NCBI GenBank assembly: GCA_902523435.1
Contig: CABYZM010000002.1
Span: 30,225 to 94,224 of the forward strand
From: an uncultured SAR116 cluster alpha proteobacterium
GTDB lineage: Bacteria; Pseudomonadota; Alphaproteobacteria; Puniceispirillales; Puniceispirillaceae
Length of the DNA stretch: 64,000 bases
Direction of reading: 5' to 3'
The notes under the pieces are model-generated. The model was given only the letters and a program-made list of their open reading frames with translations. It ran no database searches and was not told where the DNA came from. The stretch's first letter is position 1; each line of letters begins with the position of its first letter. The translations under genes and the position numbers were made by a program. This document shows, piece after piece, positions 8,518-17,891 of the stretch.

Positions 8518-10832
8518 CCCTGCCTGTAAAATCCAGGCAAGTTCACGCAGCCCTACGCCATGAAAGTGCCGCCCTTCATGTCACTGGGCAAGCTCGCTAT
8601 GTAGATGATATGGCCCTACCAGAAAACTCTGTACATATTGCACTTGGGTTAAGTGCTGTCGCGCATGGCCGGCTAATCTCAATTGATGCTGAAGCTGCTT
8701 TGCGCATGCCAGGAGTGCGGGCAGTGCTTACGGCTGCTGATATTCCCGGAAAAAACGACTGCAGCCCGGTAAAGGGTGATGACCCTATATTTGCCAAAGA
8801 TGAGATTATGTATCATGGACAGACGCTATTCGCGGTAGTTGCTAATACACGAGCACAAGCCAGAGACGCAGTAGAACAGGTGAAGACTAAAATTACACCG
8901 CTTGCCCCTATCTTAAACATCGATGCAGCTATTGAGCAGGAAAGTTTTCTTGAAAAACCACTGACTCTATCATCCGGACAGGCAGATAATGCCTATGCGG
9001 CAGCCCCCTGCCAGCTGGCAGGAGAGCTGTATGCCGGTGGGCAAGAGCATTTTTATCTGGAAGGCCAGGCCGCCATTGCCCAGGCAGATGAAAATGGAGG
9101 CATTCAGTTATTTGTATCTACACAGCACCCAAGTGAAATTCAGCATAAGGTTGCTGGCATGTTGGGGCTAACTTATGGTGATATTCAGGTTGATGTCAGA
9201 CGGATGGGCGGAGGCTTTGGAGGCAAGGAAAGCCAGAGCAATCTAACCGCCTGCATTGCTGCACTTGCTGCTCATAAAACAGGGCGCCCAGCCCGCCTTG
9301 TCTATGACCGAGATGATGACATGCGGGTCACAGGTAAGCGCCATGATATCAAGTTGGTCTATAAAGTTGGCTTTGATCAGGATGGGCGATTAATTGCGCT
9401 AATTATTGACCAGTATCTGCGATGTGGAATGTCTTATGATCTGTCAAAGGCTATTGCCATCCGGGCGATGACACACGCTGAAAATGCCTACGCCATCCCT
9501 CACACCCGCATTACCGCCCATTTATGCAAAACACATACCCCTTCGAATACAGCATTTAGGGGATTTGGCGGCCCACAGGGCATGATCGGTATCGAACAGA
9601 TCATGGATAAAATCGCTACTCATCTGAACTTGGACCCAATCGCCCTCAGACAGCTGAATTACTATCCTGATTATGAAGCCGGCACGCCGTGCTGCACACC
9701 CTATGGCCAGATTGTCAAAGATGGGCTGCTTGGAAAGATAACAAAACAGCTCTTAGAAACCGCTGATTATCAAAACAGACGACAACAGATCGACACCCAC
9801 AACCAGACTAATCCGGTGCTACGACGTGGCCTAGGATTTGCACCAGTTAAATTTGGGATCTCCTTTAACAGAACCATGTTGAATCAAGGTGGTGCTCTTG
9901 TTAATGTCTATTCAGATGGCTCAGTGCACCTCAATCATGGCGGTACTGAGATGGGCCAAGGGCTACATACAAAGATCATCCAAATTGTAGCTGATGTGTT
10001 TGGACTAGCACATGAAGATGTCCGAATTTCAGCCACGACCACAGGCAAAGTGCCAAACACATCTGCGACAGCGGCTTCATCCGGAACTGACCTGAACGGG
10101 ATGGCTGCTGCACGCGCAGCTGATGCCATCAAACAGCGCATGACCGCCCATCTAGCTGAGCTTTATCAGTGTAAAGCGGATAGGATTACTTTTCAGGATA
10201 GACAGGTCAACCTGCCTTCTAGTGAATATCTGTCTTTTTCTAAAGCCGTCGGATTATGTTATGAGGGACGGGTCTCGCTCTCTGCAACAGGCTTTTATGC
10301 TACACCTGATATCCATTGGGATGATGCCAGCCTGACCGGCTCACCCTATTATTATTTTGCTTATGGTGCCGCATTATGTGAGGTCGCGATTGACAGGCTA
10401 ACAGGTGAGTCTCGAATCCTACGCACAGATATTCTTCATGATGCTGGTCATTCCATTAATCCAGCGCTTGATAAGGGCCAAATTGAAGGCGGGTTTGTTC
10501 AAGGCGCTGGCTGGCTGACCACTGAGGAACTTGTCTACGGACAGGATGGGGCGTTGCTGACACATGCGCCATCCACCTATAAAATTCCAGCTTGTTCAGA
10601 CAGACCTTATCTTCTCAACATCAACCTTTATGAAGGGGACGGTAATCGTTCAGAGACCATTCACAGATCAAAAGCTGTTGGTGAGCCTCCTTTCATGCTT
10701 GGAATATCTGTTTTTCTTGCCTGCGGGGATGCACTAAGAGGCCTGAGCTCAACAAAAAGCTACCCTGAGCTGCACGCGCCCGCTACTGCAGAACGTCTAT
10801 TGATGGCTGCACAGGCGCAGCAAAAATTATGA
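8514..10832 (+). CDS. xdhB: Xanthine dehydrogenase large, molybdopterin-binding subunit
   Basis: A 772-residue molybdenum hydroxylase subunit. The start is the ATG at 8514, whose ATGA overlaps the xdhA stop; a longer frame from 8406 would run inside xdhA. Three substrate-site residues of purine-specific enzymes are visible: E239 in [10 protein letters not shown]349 in [10 protein letters not shown] and the catalytic Glu near residue 724 in VGEPPF. Having both Glu and Arg at the first two sites fits xanthine or hypoxanthine rather than aldehyde substrates. The next gene, xdhC, again overlaps by ATGA, so the three subunits are translationally coupled. Confidence 0.96.
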   Translation: MTLPVKSRQVHAALRHESAALHVTGQARYVDDMALPENSVHIALGLSAVAHGRLISIDAEAALRMPGVRAVLTAADIPGKNDCSPVKGDDPIFAKDEIMYHGQTLFAVVANTRAQARDAVEQVKTKITPLAPILNIDAAIEQESFLEKPLTLSSGQADNAYAAAPCQLAGELYAGGQEHFYLEGQAAIAQADENGGIQLFVSTQHPSEIQHKVAGMLGLTYGDIQVDVRRMGGGFGGKESQSNLTACIAALAAHKTGRPARLVYDRDDDMRVTGKRHDIKLVYKVGFDQDGRLIALIIDQYLRCGMSYDLSKAIAIRAMTHAENAYAIPHTRITAHLCKTHTPSNTAFRGFGGPQGMIGIEQIMDKIATHLNLDPIALRQLNYYPDYEAGTPCCTPYGQIVKDGLLGKITKQLLETADYQNRRQQIDTHNQTNPVLRRGLGFAPVKFGISFNRTMLNQGGALVNVYSDGSVHLNHGGTEMGQGLHTKIIQIVADVFGLAHEDVRISATTTGKVPNTSATAASSGTDLNGMAAARAADAIKQRMTAHLAELYQCKADRITFQDRQVNLPSSEYLSFSKAVGLCYEGRVSLSATGFYATPDIHWDDASLTGSPYYYFAYGAALCEVAIDRLTGESRILRTDILHDAGHSINPALDKGQIEGGFVQGAGWLTTEELVYGQDGALLTHAPSTYKIPACSDRPYLLNINLYEGDGNRSETIHRSKAVGEPPFMLGISVFLACGDALRGLSSTKSYPELHAPATAERLLMAAQAQQKL

Positions 10833-11746
10833 AAATTGGCACTGTTTTGCAGAATTGGGCGCAGGCAGCGTTAGCGAAGCTTGACGAGGGCTATGTCTGT
10901 CTGGTTGCTGTTTGCGAAGCAAAGGGCTCTGCACCACGTGAAGCTGGGGCAGCCATGCTGGTATATAAGAACAATATTGATGGCAGTATTGGAGGCGGTG
11001 AGCTCGAGTTTCAAGCCATCAAAACTGCCCGGAAAGATATACCGGAAACAGCTTTTGCGCGCGAAGTGAGATCCTATCCTCTCGGGCCAGCGCTTGGTCA
11101 GTGCTGCGGCGGTCATGTCAAGCTAATGTTTGAATGGTATGGGCCGAGCAGCCAATCCGTTTTGGCGCAGCTTGCAGCACAGAAACAGGGTTACAGCCTG
11201 CATCCAGCCACTTCACAAGACAACCCAATAATTGCAATACATCCATCCGAAGAGATGCTGTGTCTGCCCTTATGCGCGCATCAGCAGCCTGTATTTTTAT
11301 ATGGTGCAGGTCATGTTGGCAGGGCTGTTGTTCAAATTGCCCGTCACCTGCCCTGCCAGATTTATTGGGTAGATACAGATGATGAGCGTTTTCCGAAGGA
11401 CATTGCTGAGGGGGTGACCAAACTGCCTGCGCGTCATCCAGAGACTATTGCACAACGCGCACCAAGTGACACTATACATCTTATAATGACTTATTCCCAT
11501 CAGCTTGATTTTGAAATTGTCTCCACAGTATTAAGTAACGGCAATTTTGCTAGATGTGCCCTGATAGGGTCAGAAACCAAGGCAGCGCGGTTCAACAAGC
11601 GTCTGAGAGATGCAGGTGTAAAGTCTGATGCAGTAAAAAGGCTTACCTGTCCAATTGGTCTGCCTGAAATTAATGGCAAAAAACCTATCCAAGTTGCTTT
11701 ATCAGTTACAGCACAACTTTCCAACTGGCTAATATCTTCAGATTAG
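10829..11746 (+). CDS. xdhC: Xanthine dehydrogenase accessory (molybdenum cofactor insertion) protein
   Basis: A 305-residue XdhC. The N-terminal XdhC/CoxI domain shows GSAPREAGAAMLV and GSIGGGELEFQ, then GQCCGGHVKL. The C-terminal Rossmann domain begins at LYGAGHVGRAV. XdhC binds the molybdenum cofactor, protects it during sulfuration and hands it to XdhB; it is not part of the mature enzyme. Its start overlaps the xdhB stop by four bases. Its 3' end overlaps by four bases the end of the convergent ABC permease gene. Confidence 0.95.
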   Translation: MKIGTVLQNWAQAALAKLDEGYVCLVAVCEAKGSAPREAGAAMLVYKNNIDGSIGGGELEFQAIKTARKDIPETAFAREVRSYPLGPALGQCCGGHVKLMFEWYGPSSQSVLAQLAAQKQGYSLHPATSQDNPIIAIHPSEEMLCLPLCAHQQPVFLYGAGHVGRAVVQIARHLPCQIYWVDTDDERFPKDIAEGVTKLPARHPETIAQRAPSDTIHLIMTYSHQLDFEIVSTVLSNGNFARCALIGSETKAARFNKRLRDAGVKSDAVKRLTCPIGLPEINGKKPIQVALSVTAQLSNWLISSD

Positions 11747-12498
11747 TCAGCCTGACGTTCTGCCCATCCTGCAAATATACGTTCCAAAAAGACGACAACA
11801 TAATAGAGTGCTATCCCCAAAATTGCCAAAGCAATCAGAACCGCAAACATTAGCGGATAATCTGAATTAGTTTTTCCACTGTCAAATAGAGCGCCTAAGC
11901 CTCTGCCGTGAGGCGAGACAATTTCCATCAAGTTTGTGCCAATAAATGCAAGGGTGACAGCTACTTTCAATGCTCCAAAAAATTCTGGAAGTGTTTTGGG
12001 CAGTGCAATTTTCCAGAAAATAGTAAATTTTGAAGCTCCAAGCGCCCGCAGAATATCACGATATTCTGGCTCCAATGTAGACAAGCCAATAGAAACTGAA
12101 ACAGCAATTGGAAAAAATGAAATCATAAAAGCGATCAAAACCGTATTCAGATCGTGCTGCCCAACAAACATTAGAGCAACAATTGGGACGACGGTTGCTT
12201 TCGGAATAGCATTAAAACCAACAAGAAGGGGATAAAGTCCCTCCCGGACAACCTTTGAAAATCCCATAACCATGCCCAACAAAACACCGATTATGATGGC
12301 AATAATTAACCCTAGGACAGTTCGCCATAAGGTTTCCCACCCAAAGGTAAAGAAAAGCCACTTGAAACGCCAAAAGGCAGGCCAAAGGTCACTGGGGGAG
12401 GCCATTTTGTAATTGGGCCAACCATTTACCCATACAAGCATTTCCCAAAACAAAAGAAACAGTATGATAGCAAATAAGGGAACAGCCAACTGTCTCAT
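11743..12498 (-). CDS. ABC transporter permease (SsuC/ThiX-like family)
   Basis: A 251-residue inner-membrane permease with about six hydrophobic segments and the EAA-type cytoplasmic loop (DILRALGASKFTIFWKIALPKTLPEFF) expected to contact the ATPase. It belongs to the family that moves sulfonates, taurine, nitrate and pyrimidine-like compounds. Its start overlaps the ATPase stop by four bases, and the binding protein lies just upstream in the same direction. Being embedded in purine catabolism genes, it most likely takes up a purine, an allantoin-like ureide or a related nitrogen compound, but that is inference. Confidence 0.88.
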   Translation of the reverse strand: MRQLAVPLFAIILFLLFWEMLVWVNGWPNYKMASPSDLWPAFWRFKWLFFTFGWETLWRTVLGLIIAIIIGVLLGMVMGFSKVVREGLYPLLVGFNAIPKATVVPIVALMFVGQHDLNTVLIAFMISFFPIAVSVSIGLSTLEPEYRDILRALGASKFTIFWKIALPKTLPEFFGALKVAVTLAFIGTNLMEIVSPHGRGLGALFDSGKTNSDYPLMFAVLIALAILGIALYYVVVFLERIFAGWAERQAD

Positions 12499-13297
12499 AA
12501 TTTGTCCTCTTCATCTTTACGGGCAATTTTTATCTGCTCACGAAGAATATTCAGAGTTTCAATAGCCTTAGGCGTATAGAGTTGGTCAAGACTTTTTGGC
12601 CCCCGCTGTTTTAATTTCTGACAATATTGAACAGTTGCTGGCCGCCCTGATAACACCACAACCTCATCAGCAAGAAAAATGGACTCACGTAAATCATGTG
12701 TAATCAGAACACCTGTGAAGGGTTCTTCCTCCCGAAGTCTGTGCATCGTCTGCCATAGGTCTTCACGAGTGAAAGCATCAAGAGCACCAAAAGGTTCGTC
12801 CAGAATAAGCACTTCAGGCCGATGCACAAGTGCGCGGCATAAAGATGCACGTTGTCGCATGCCGCCAGATAATTCAGACGGTCGTTTCTGTTCAAAACCA
12901 GACAATCCAACCAATTTCAAAAGATCCTGCGCACGGGCCTCACGTTCTGCGGAACTCATCGCGTTTGGCACAATCTCAAGGGGCAGCATAACATTTTGCA
13001 ATATTGTTCGCCATTCCAACAGAACAGGATTCTGAAAGGCCATACCAACAGTATCCCGCGGCTTATTTACTTTCTGCCCTTGCAACCAGACCGTGCCTTT
13101 ATCTGGCTTGAGCAGCCCTGCCACCAAACGCGTCACTGTTGATTTACCGCAACCGGAAGGCCCAACAATTGCCGTAAAGCCATTTTTGGGCACACTTAGC
13201 GTCAAATCGTCAAGTACTGGGAGAACGCCGGTATCTGTATTAAACGTGTGAGAGACGTTTTCAATCCGAATAAGGCCTGTATTTTTTCTAACCGTCA
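12495..13297 (-). CDS. ABC transporter ATP-binding protein
   Basis: A 267-residue ATPase of the nitrate/sulfonate/taurine importer type. Walker A is GPSGCGKST, the signature is LSGGMRQRA, and Walker B is VLILDEPFGALD, with the switch His in VLITHDLRES. The ATG at 13297 is preferred over a TTG at 13310. The gene follows the binding-protein gene after a perfect 16-bp hairpin that may limit read-through, and overlaps the permease by four bases. Together the three form one importer. Confidence 0.9.
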
Positions 13298-13312
13298 TAA
13301 GACCAGCCAATC

Positions 13313-13349
13313 CATCAAAACAGCCTGCATTAAGCAGGCTGTTTTGATG
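13313..13349. terminator. Perfect 16-bp hairpin between binding-protein and ATPase genes
   Basis: The arms at 13313-13328 and 13334-13349 are exactly complementary around a five-base loop. It follows the binding-protein stop by six bases and precedes the ATPase start by about 15. Such hairpins in importer operons usually act as leaky terminators or stabilise the upstream mRNA, giving more binding protein than membrane components. There is no long T-run, so partial rather than full termination is likelier. Confidence 0.7.
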
Positions 13350-13355
13350 TTATTT

Positions 13356-14369
13356 TCAGTTTAAAGATATGCCGCTGGCTGGCAAATACTCGTCTGTGAA
13401 ATATAGAGCTGCATTTGGTGCTGCTTTATATTCATAAGTTTCGCTGAGCTGCTCAATTGCTGCAGCGAAGCGCGAGGAGTCAACGCCACCCATACCATTT
13501 GCCCTCACATAGTCTGTCAGGACATTCGCATCAATGGCCAATTGAAGACGTCTCTGCTCTAATGCTGCGTCAGCTGCCGGATTACGTTTCACGAGTGCTG
13601 CTGCTGCTGCCTTTGGGTCTTTTATGGCATCTCTCCAGCCAGCCCCAATAGCGACAAGAAACTTTTTCACCATATCTGAGTTATTTTTTGCATAGTCAGT
13701 ATTCACAATAACTGCATTGCCGTAGAGTTTTAGGCCATGGTCTGCCATCAGAATCGTTGAAATATCCTCTTCAGGTACGCCAAGACGGACAAGGTTTAGA
13801 TAAGAAGAAAAGGAAAACCCTGTGACTGAATCAACCTTACCTTCAGCTAGCATGGGCTCTCTAGTTGGGAACCCAACTGGCTCGACTTTCACTTTACTAA
13901 TGTCAATGCCATTTGCCTTAGCAAAAGATGGGAATTGAGCCCAAGCCCCATCAGGTGGAGGAGCGCCAAGAACTGAGCCTTCTAGGTCACCGGGCCCGCT
14001 TACACCTCTGGACTTTCTTCCAATCACAGCAAAAGGAGGCTTGTCATAGACCATCATAACGGCTGTTACAGGCGCGCCTGGGTTCTGATCAAGAAATTTG
14101 ATAAGCGAATTAATATCTGCGAAGCCAAAAGGGAACGAACCAGTAGCAACCTTGGGGATGGCATCTAAAGAGCCCTTGCCCGGGGTAATTTCCACATCCA
14201 TGCCTGCTGACTTGAAATGTCCTTTATCAATGGCAAGGAAGTAAGGTGCTGAGGGACCCTCAAATTTCCAGTCTAGAGCAAATTGCACTTTTGTATCCGC
14301 ATGACTTGAGGCAGCCATCAACATTGAAGCTAGTCCGATCGCTAGATACTTAGTTATTTTATTTATCAT
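13356..14369 (-). CDS. ABC transporter periplasmic substrate-binding protein (NMT1/SsuA-like)
   Basis: A 337-residue protein with a clear Sec signal peptide (hydrophobic core about residues 8-20, cleavage probably after SSHA near residue 24). The mature part starts VQFALDWKFEGPSAPYFLAIDKGHF, typical of the NMT1/SsuA binding-protein family for sulfonates, nitrate or pyrimidine precursors. An AGGAGA site precedes the ATG. It is the first gene of the importer operon, with 220 bp upstream. The ligand is unknown; the surrounding genes suggest a purine-related compound or ureide. Confidence 0.88.
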   Translation of the reverse strand: MINKITKYLAIGLASMLMAASSHADTKVQFALDWKFEGPSAPYFLAIDKGHFKSAGMDVEITPGKGSLDAIPKVATGSFPFGFADINSLIKFLDQNPGAPVTAVMMVYDKPPFAVIGRKSRGVSGPGDLEGSVLGAPPPDGAWAQFPSFAKANGIDISKVKVEPVGFPTREPMLAEGKVDSVTGFSFSSYLNLVRLGVPEEDISTILMADHGLKLYGNAVIVNTDYAKNNSDMVKKFLVAIGAGWRDAIKDPKAAAAALVKRNPAADAALEQRRLQLAIDANVLTDYVRANGMGGVDSSRFAAAIEQLSETYEYKAAPNAALYFTDEYLPASGISLN

Positions 14370-14412
14370 AATGTTTCTCCTGTATTTACAGCGTCCGTCA
14401 AAACGGCACTAT

Positions 14413-14428
14413 AGTATTGGCAAATACT
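14413..14428. promoter_or_regulatory. Short dyad in the leader of the importer operon
   Basis: AGTATT-GGCA-AATACT lies 44 bp before the binding-protein start, near a TACAAT hexamer on the minus strand that could be a -10. A small operator is possible, but a six-base dyad in AT-rich DNA may be chance. Confidence 0.2.
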
Positions 14429-14589
14429 GAAGCATAATTGTACAGCGTTGAAATAACAGCTCTATGCTGAATTTTTTGCATCAGCAACCCAATTTAATGA
14501 GTGTCTCCTAAAAATTCTGAAATGTAAATGAAACGAGACAAATTCGAACGTTTCCTTAAATTCACTTATGCCTGTGATAATATTGAGTA

Positions 14590-15075
14590 CTAATCTGTGA
14601 TGATATAGGTTTCCTCAAACCAGTATTCTTCAAGATTCGTCCCTGACCCAATTCTATCAATAACAGAAAATCGTCCAGGCTTAGATAGAGGTGTAAGTAC
14701 ACCGTGCCAAATGTTGGCATGATAATTTACACCCATGTAAGGTTCAGTCAGGAACGCTATAGGGTGGCCAGGTCGGCCATTTTGGTCCTCAGCTACAGTC
14801 ACCAAAAAAGATGCTTCGGTCATCGGCAAAAAGGCTTGTGAGCCGAGAGGGTGACGTTCCATCATTTCTAATCTGTAAGGCAATTGGCGAGGAACAGAAT
14901 CAAACAGGCTAATGCCACTTTGCCCATCAATATGAGTGACCTTGGCGCGATCATGAAAACGACCACACATACCTTGATTTATTATTTTGTCCGGTTTACC
15001 CGCAAAATCGAGTACATCGCCAAAAGGGGCAAAGCGAGTTGCTGTCAGCACTTCTGCCTTAATCTGAACAGGCAC
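14590..15075 (-). CDS. allA: Ureidoglycolate lyase
   Basis: A 161-residue AllA-type cupin that splits (S)-ureidoglycolate to glyoxylate and urea, the last step of purine ring breakdown. The family pattern is clear: FAPFGDVLDF at the start, IINQGMCGRFHD, MERHPLGSQAFLPM and NYHANIWHGVLTPL. It starts three bases after the stop of the ureidoglycine aminohydrolase gene, whose product feeds it. It is the last gene of the puuE-allE-allA operon. Confidence 0.93.
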   Translation of the reverse strand: MPVQIKAEVLTATRFAPFGDVLDFAGKPDKIINQGMCGRFHDRAKVTHIDGQSGISLFDSVPRQLPYRLEMMERHPLGSQAFLPMTEASFLVTVAEDQNGRPGHPIAFLTEPYMGVNYHANIWHGVLTPLSKPGRFSVIDRIGSGTNLEEYWFEETYIITD

Positions 15076-15078
15076 AGG

Positions 15079-15903
15079 CTAAAGCTCCAGCTTGGCATGG
15101 CGGTTTACGTCTTTGTAAAGCAGATAGCGAAATGGCTCTGGACCGCCAGCATAGCAGGCTTGCGGACAAAAGGCCCGCAACCACATATAGTCACCTGCCT
15201 CAACCTCTATCCAGTTCTGGTTAAGATGATAAACGGCCTTTCCCTGCAAAACATATAAACCATGTTCCATGACATGTGTTTCAGCAAAGGGGATCACGCC
15301 ACCTGGCTGAAAGGTGACAATATTCACATGCATATCATGGCGGATATCTTCTGGGTCAACAAAACGGCTTGTTGCCCAGACACCATTTGTATCCGGCATG
15401 TCAACAGCCTTTATATCCTGGTCTGAACTCACAAACGCCTCTGGTCGATCAATGCCTTCGATGCTCTGATAACGCTTCCGGATCCAGTGAAATCGGCAGG
15501 GATGTGAAGAACGGTTCTGAACAGACCAGTCTGACCCGGAAGGAACATAGGCATATCCACCTGTTTTCAGGTCATATATATGACCATCAATAATTACTTG
15601 AAGCTCTCCCGACACAATGAATATAACCGACTGTGCCTCGCTGTCATTTTCAGGTCGCACGGAACCACCACCTGCATCAACCACCATGATGTAATGTGAG
15701 AAAGTTTCCGCAAAACCAGTTAATGGCCGGGCCAATACCCACAACCGGGTTTTATCCCAAAACGGCAGGTAGCTTGTCGTAATGTCTGATAATGTGCTTT
15801 TCGGAATGAAGGCGTAAGCGTCTGTAAAAATAGCCCGGTCAGTCAGTAATTGTGACTGCGGCGGTAGTCCGCCATCTGGAGCATAATAAGGCGGTGAGGT
15901 CAT
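15079..15903 (-). CDS. allE: (S)-ureidoglycine aminohydrolase (bicupin)
   Basis: A 274-residue double-cupin protein. The family feature is Mn2+ binding in the C-terminal cupin, here around ETHVMEHGLYVLQG with His and Glu ligands. It releases ammonia from (S)-ureidoglycine to give (S)-ureidoglycolate. The N-terminal SPPYYAPDGGLPPQ and AYAFIPKS segments match the family. It lies 32 bp after the puuE-type fusion and three bases before allA. Its presence implies that ureidoglycine is made in this cell, so an allantoate amidohydrolase should exist, but none is in the window. Confidence 0.93.
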   Translation of the reverse strand: MTSPPYYAPDGGLPPQSQLLTDRAIFTDAYAFIPKSTLSDITTSYLPFWDKTRLWVLARPLTGFAETFSHYIMVVDAGGGSVRPENDSEAQSVIFIVSGELQVIIDGHIYDLKTGGYAYVPSGSDWSVQNRSSHPCRFHWIRKRYQSIEGIDRPEAFVSSDQDIKAVDMPDTNGVWATSRFVDPEDIRHDMHVNIVTFQPGGVIPFAETHVMEHGLYVLQGKAVYHLNQNWIEVEAGDYMWLRAFCPQACYAGGPEPFRYLLYKDVNRHAKLEL

Positions 15904-15935
15904 ATCTTTATTATGTCTTGTCTATCTATTTTTAT

Positions 15936-17372
15936 TTAGTTGATCTGCGCTGACATCTGGGCGAAAAAATCATCCACACGCAATCGTGCTATTTTTTCAA
16001 CCTGTTGGCAAGCCTCTGCAAATTCCTCTTCTTGTGTATTGTTTAGGCGTTGTTCAAAGATGGTTTGTATTTCCGGCGCTGACAGGCCCCTCACAGCGAT
16101 GATAAAAGGAAAGGAGAATCTTTTTTTGTATGTGTCATTCAGATTTTTGAAAGCACCTTGCTGCTCTTGGGTTAATAGGTCCAGACCAGCTGATGCCTGC
16201 TCAGCTGATGAGGCATCAGTCAGCTGTTTTGCTTTTGCAAGTTTGCCAGCCAAATCAGGATGTGCCATTAAAACGGAAAGGCGTTTTTCAAAAGAGGCTA
16301 AACGGAACTGCTGGCACAGTGCGGCATGCAAACCTGCAGGTGTATCCATGGCCGGGCTTGTTTCTGTATCATAGACGTTTTCGGCAATCCAAGAGGAGTG
16401 TTCAAACACAGACCCAAATGCTGAAACAAAGTCTTTGTTTGACATTTGTGAAGGACGGTCGACTGGCTGATAAGGATAAGCCGCTTGCCAGCATTCAGCA
16501 ATAGACAGGCGACTTGCAAACCACACACCTGTTTTCTGAGCAGCATAATCTATAAAGGATTTAACTGCCTGCAACCTGCCTGGCCTGCCAGCAAGCCGGC
16601 AATGTAGACCAATATTCATAATCCGAGCCTTACCAGCTTTGCCTTCTGCATACAAAACATCGAATGTATCTTTTAAGTAGTCAAAAAACTGCTGTCCAGA
16701 ATTAAAGCCCTGGGGTGTAGCGAAGCGCATATCATTCGCATCAAGCGTATAAGGAACCATCAGCTGTGGGCCTGACGGAGTGTCCTGATAATAGGGCAAA
16801 TCATCCGCGTAGCTATCTGCCTGATAGGTACAGATGCCCTGTTCAGCAACTAAATCAACTGTGTTTTCTGAGCAGCGACCTGTATACCAACCACTTGGTG
16901 GTGTGCCGACCACAGCTTCATGCATCCTTATCGCTTGCACAATTTCAGCTCGCTCTTCCGTAGGCGTATAGTCCTTGTAATCGATCCATTTCAGCCCATG
17001 CGAGGCAATTTCCCAGCCGGCCTGCTTCATCGCTGCAACCTGTTCAGGGGCACGTGCAAGCGCGGTTGCCACACCAAAAACAGTGACAGGTATATTTTGA
17101 GCTGTGAACAAATCAAAAAGCCGCCAAAAGCCTGTGCGTGCCCCATATTCATATATGGATTCCATGTTCCAATGCCGCTGGCCAGGCCAAGGTGCAGCAC
17201 CGACGATTTCTGACAGAAAGGCTTCTGATTCAGAATCGCCATGTAAAAGACAGCGCTCACCCCCTTCTTCATAATTGACAACAAACTGGACAGCCAGTTT
17301 TGCATCATCTGGCCAAGGCGGGGCAGGGACATGTCTGCCAAAACCTGTCATATCACGTGGATAATAAACCAT
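15936..17372 (-). CDS. puuE: Allantoinase (PuuE) fused to OHCU decarboxylase
   Basis: A 478-residue two-domain protein. Residues about 1-305 are a cofactor-independent PuuE allantoinase of the polysaccharide-deacetylase fold (YPRDMTGFGR, NYEEGGERCLLHGD, EIASHGLKWIDY, GLHCRLAGRPGR). The remainder is an OHCU decarboxylase with AHPDLAG, SSAEQASAG and AVRG carrying the His, Glu and Arg expected for catalysis. The decarboxylase turns OHCU into S-allantoin, which the other domain hydrolyses to allantoate, so product passes directly between domains. The ATG at 17372 (after AGGGA) is preferred; a TTG at 17396 is possible. First gene of puuE-allE-allA. Confidence 0.93.
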   Translation of the reverse strand: MVYYPRDMTGFGRHVPAPPWPDDAKLAVQFVVNYEEGGERCLLHGDSESEAFLSEIVGAAPWPGQRHWNMESIYEYGARTGFWRLFDLFTAQNIPVTVFGVATALARAPEQVAAMKQAGWEIASHGLKWIDYKDYTPTEERAEIVQAIRMHEAVVGTPPSGWYTGRCSENTVDLVAEQGICTYQADSYADDLPYYQDTPSGPQLMVPYTLDANDMRFATPQGFNSGQQFFDYLKDTFDVLYAEGKAGKARIMNIGLHCRLAGRPGRLQAVKSFIDYAAQKTGVWFASRLSIAECWQAAYPYQPVDRPSQMSNKDFVSAFGSVFEHSSWIAENVYDTETSPAMDTPAGLHAALCQQFRLASFEKRLSVLMAHPDLAGKLAKAKQLTDASSAEQASAGLDLLTQEQQGAFKNLNDTYKKRFSFPFIIAVRGLSAPEIQTIFEQRLNNTQEEEFAEACQQVEKIARLRVDDFFAQMSAQIN

Positions 17373-17519
17373 TGCTGTTTTGTCCCTATCTGTCAATTTT
17401 CATCAAACTGTTGATAATATCGAGACAGACCAGCGCCAGTCAATCAAGAAAAAGATAGAAACCAATGGTTAAAAACAGTTAAATGAGAGCAATGAAATTT
17501 GCAGCCTAAGGATATATCG

Positions 17520-17879
17520 ATGCAGACAGGTTTTTTGACTACCCATGTATTGGATACGGCACGGGGCAGTCCCGCAGGCGGCCTTCACATCACTTTATTC
17601 AGACTGGACAACCACAACTACAAAGCTGTCAGCACAGCAGTAACTAATGAGGATGGCCGCACAGACAGCCCTATCCTGGCAACTGACGACTTTCAAACAG
17701 GACAATACCGACTGGTCTTTCATGCCGGACCTTATCTGGATTTGCATTTTTCTGAACTTCCAGAACCAAAATTCCTTTCAGATATCCCAATAGATTTCGC
17801 GATAGCAGATGCGGCGTCTCATTATCATGTTCCCCTGCTGCTCTCGCCTTTCGGCTATTCGACCTATCGCGGCAGCTGA
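17520..17879 (+). CDS. uraH: 5-hydroxyisourate hydrolase
   Basis: A 119-residue transthyretin-like HIU hydrolase. The N-terminal TTHVLDTARG and C-terminal YSTYRGS signatures are intact, and HYHVPLLLSPFGYSTYRGS supplies catalytic His and the terminal tetrapeptide. It converts the unstable product of urate oxidase to OHCU. The start is the ATG at 17520 with AAGGA seven bases upstream, rather than a TTG 21 bases earlier. It lies 12 bp before puuD and is divergent from the puuE operon, so all three enzymes of urate to allantoin are arranged around one promoter region. Confidence 0.95.
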   Translation: MQTGFLTTHVLDTARGSPAGGLHITLFRLDNHNYKAVSTAVTNEDGRTDSPILATDDFQTGQYRLVFHAGPYLDLHFSELPEPKFLSDIPIDFAIADAASHYHVPLLLSPFGYSTYRGS

Positions 17880-17891
17880 CGGGGTTTTCAG

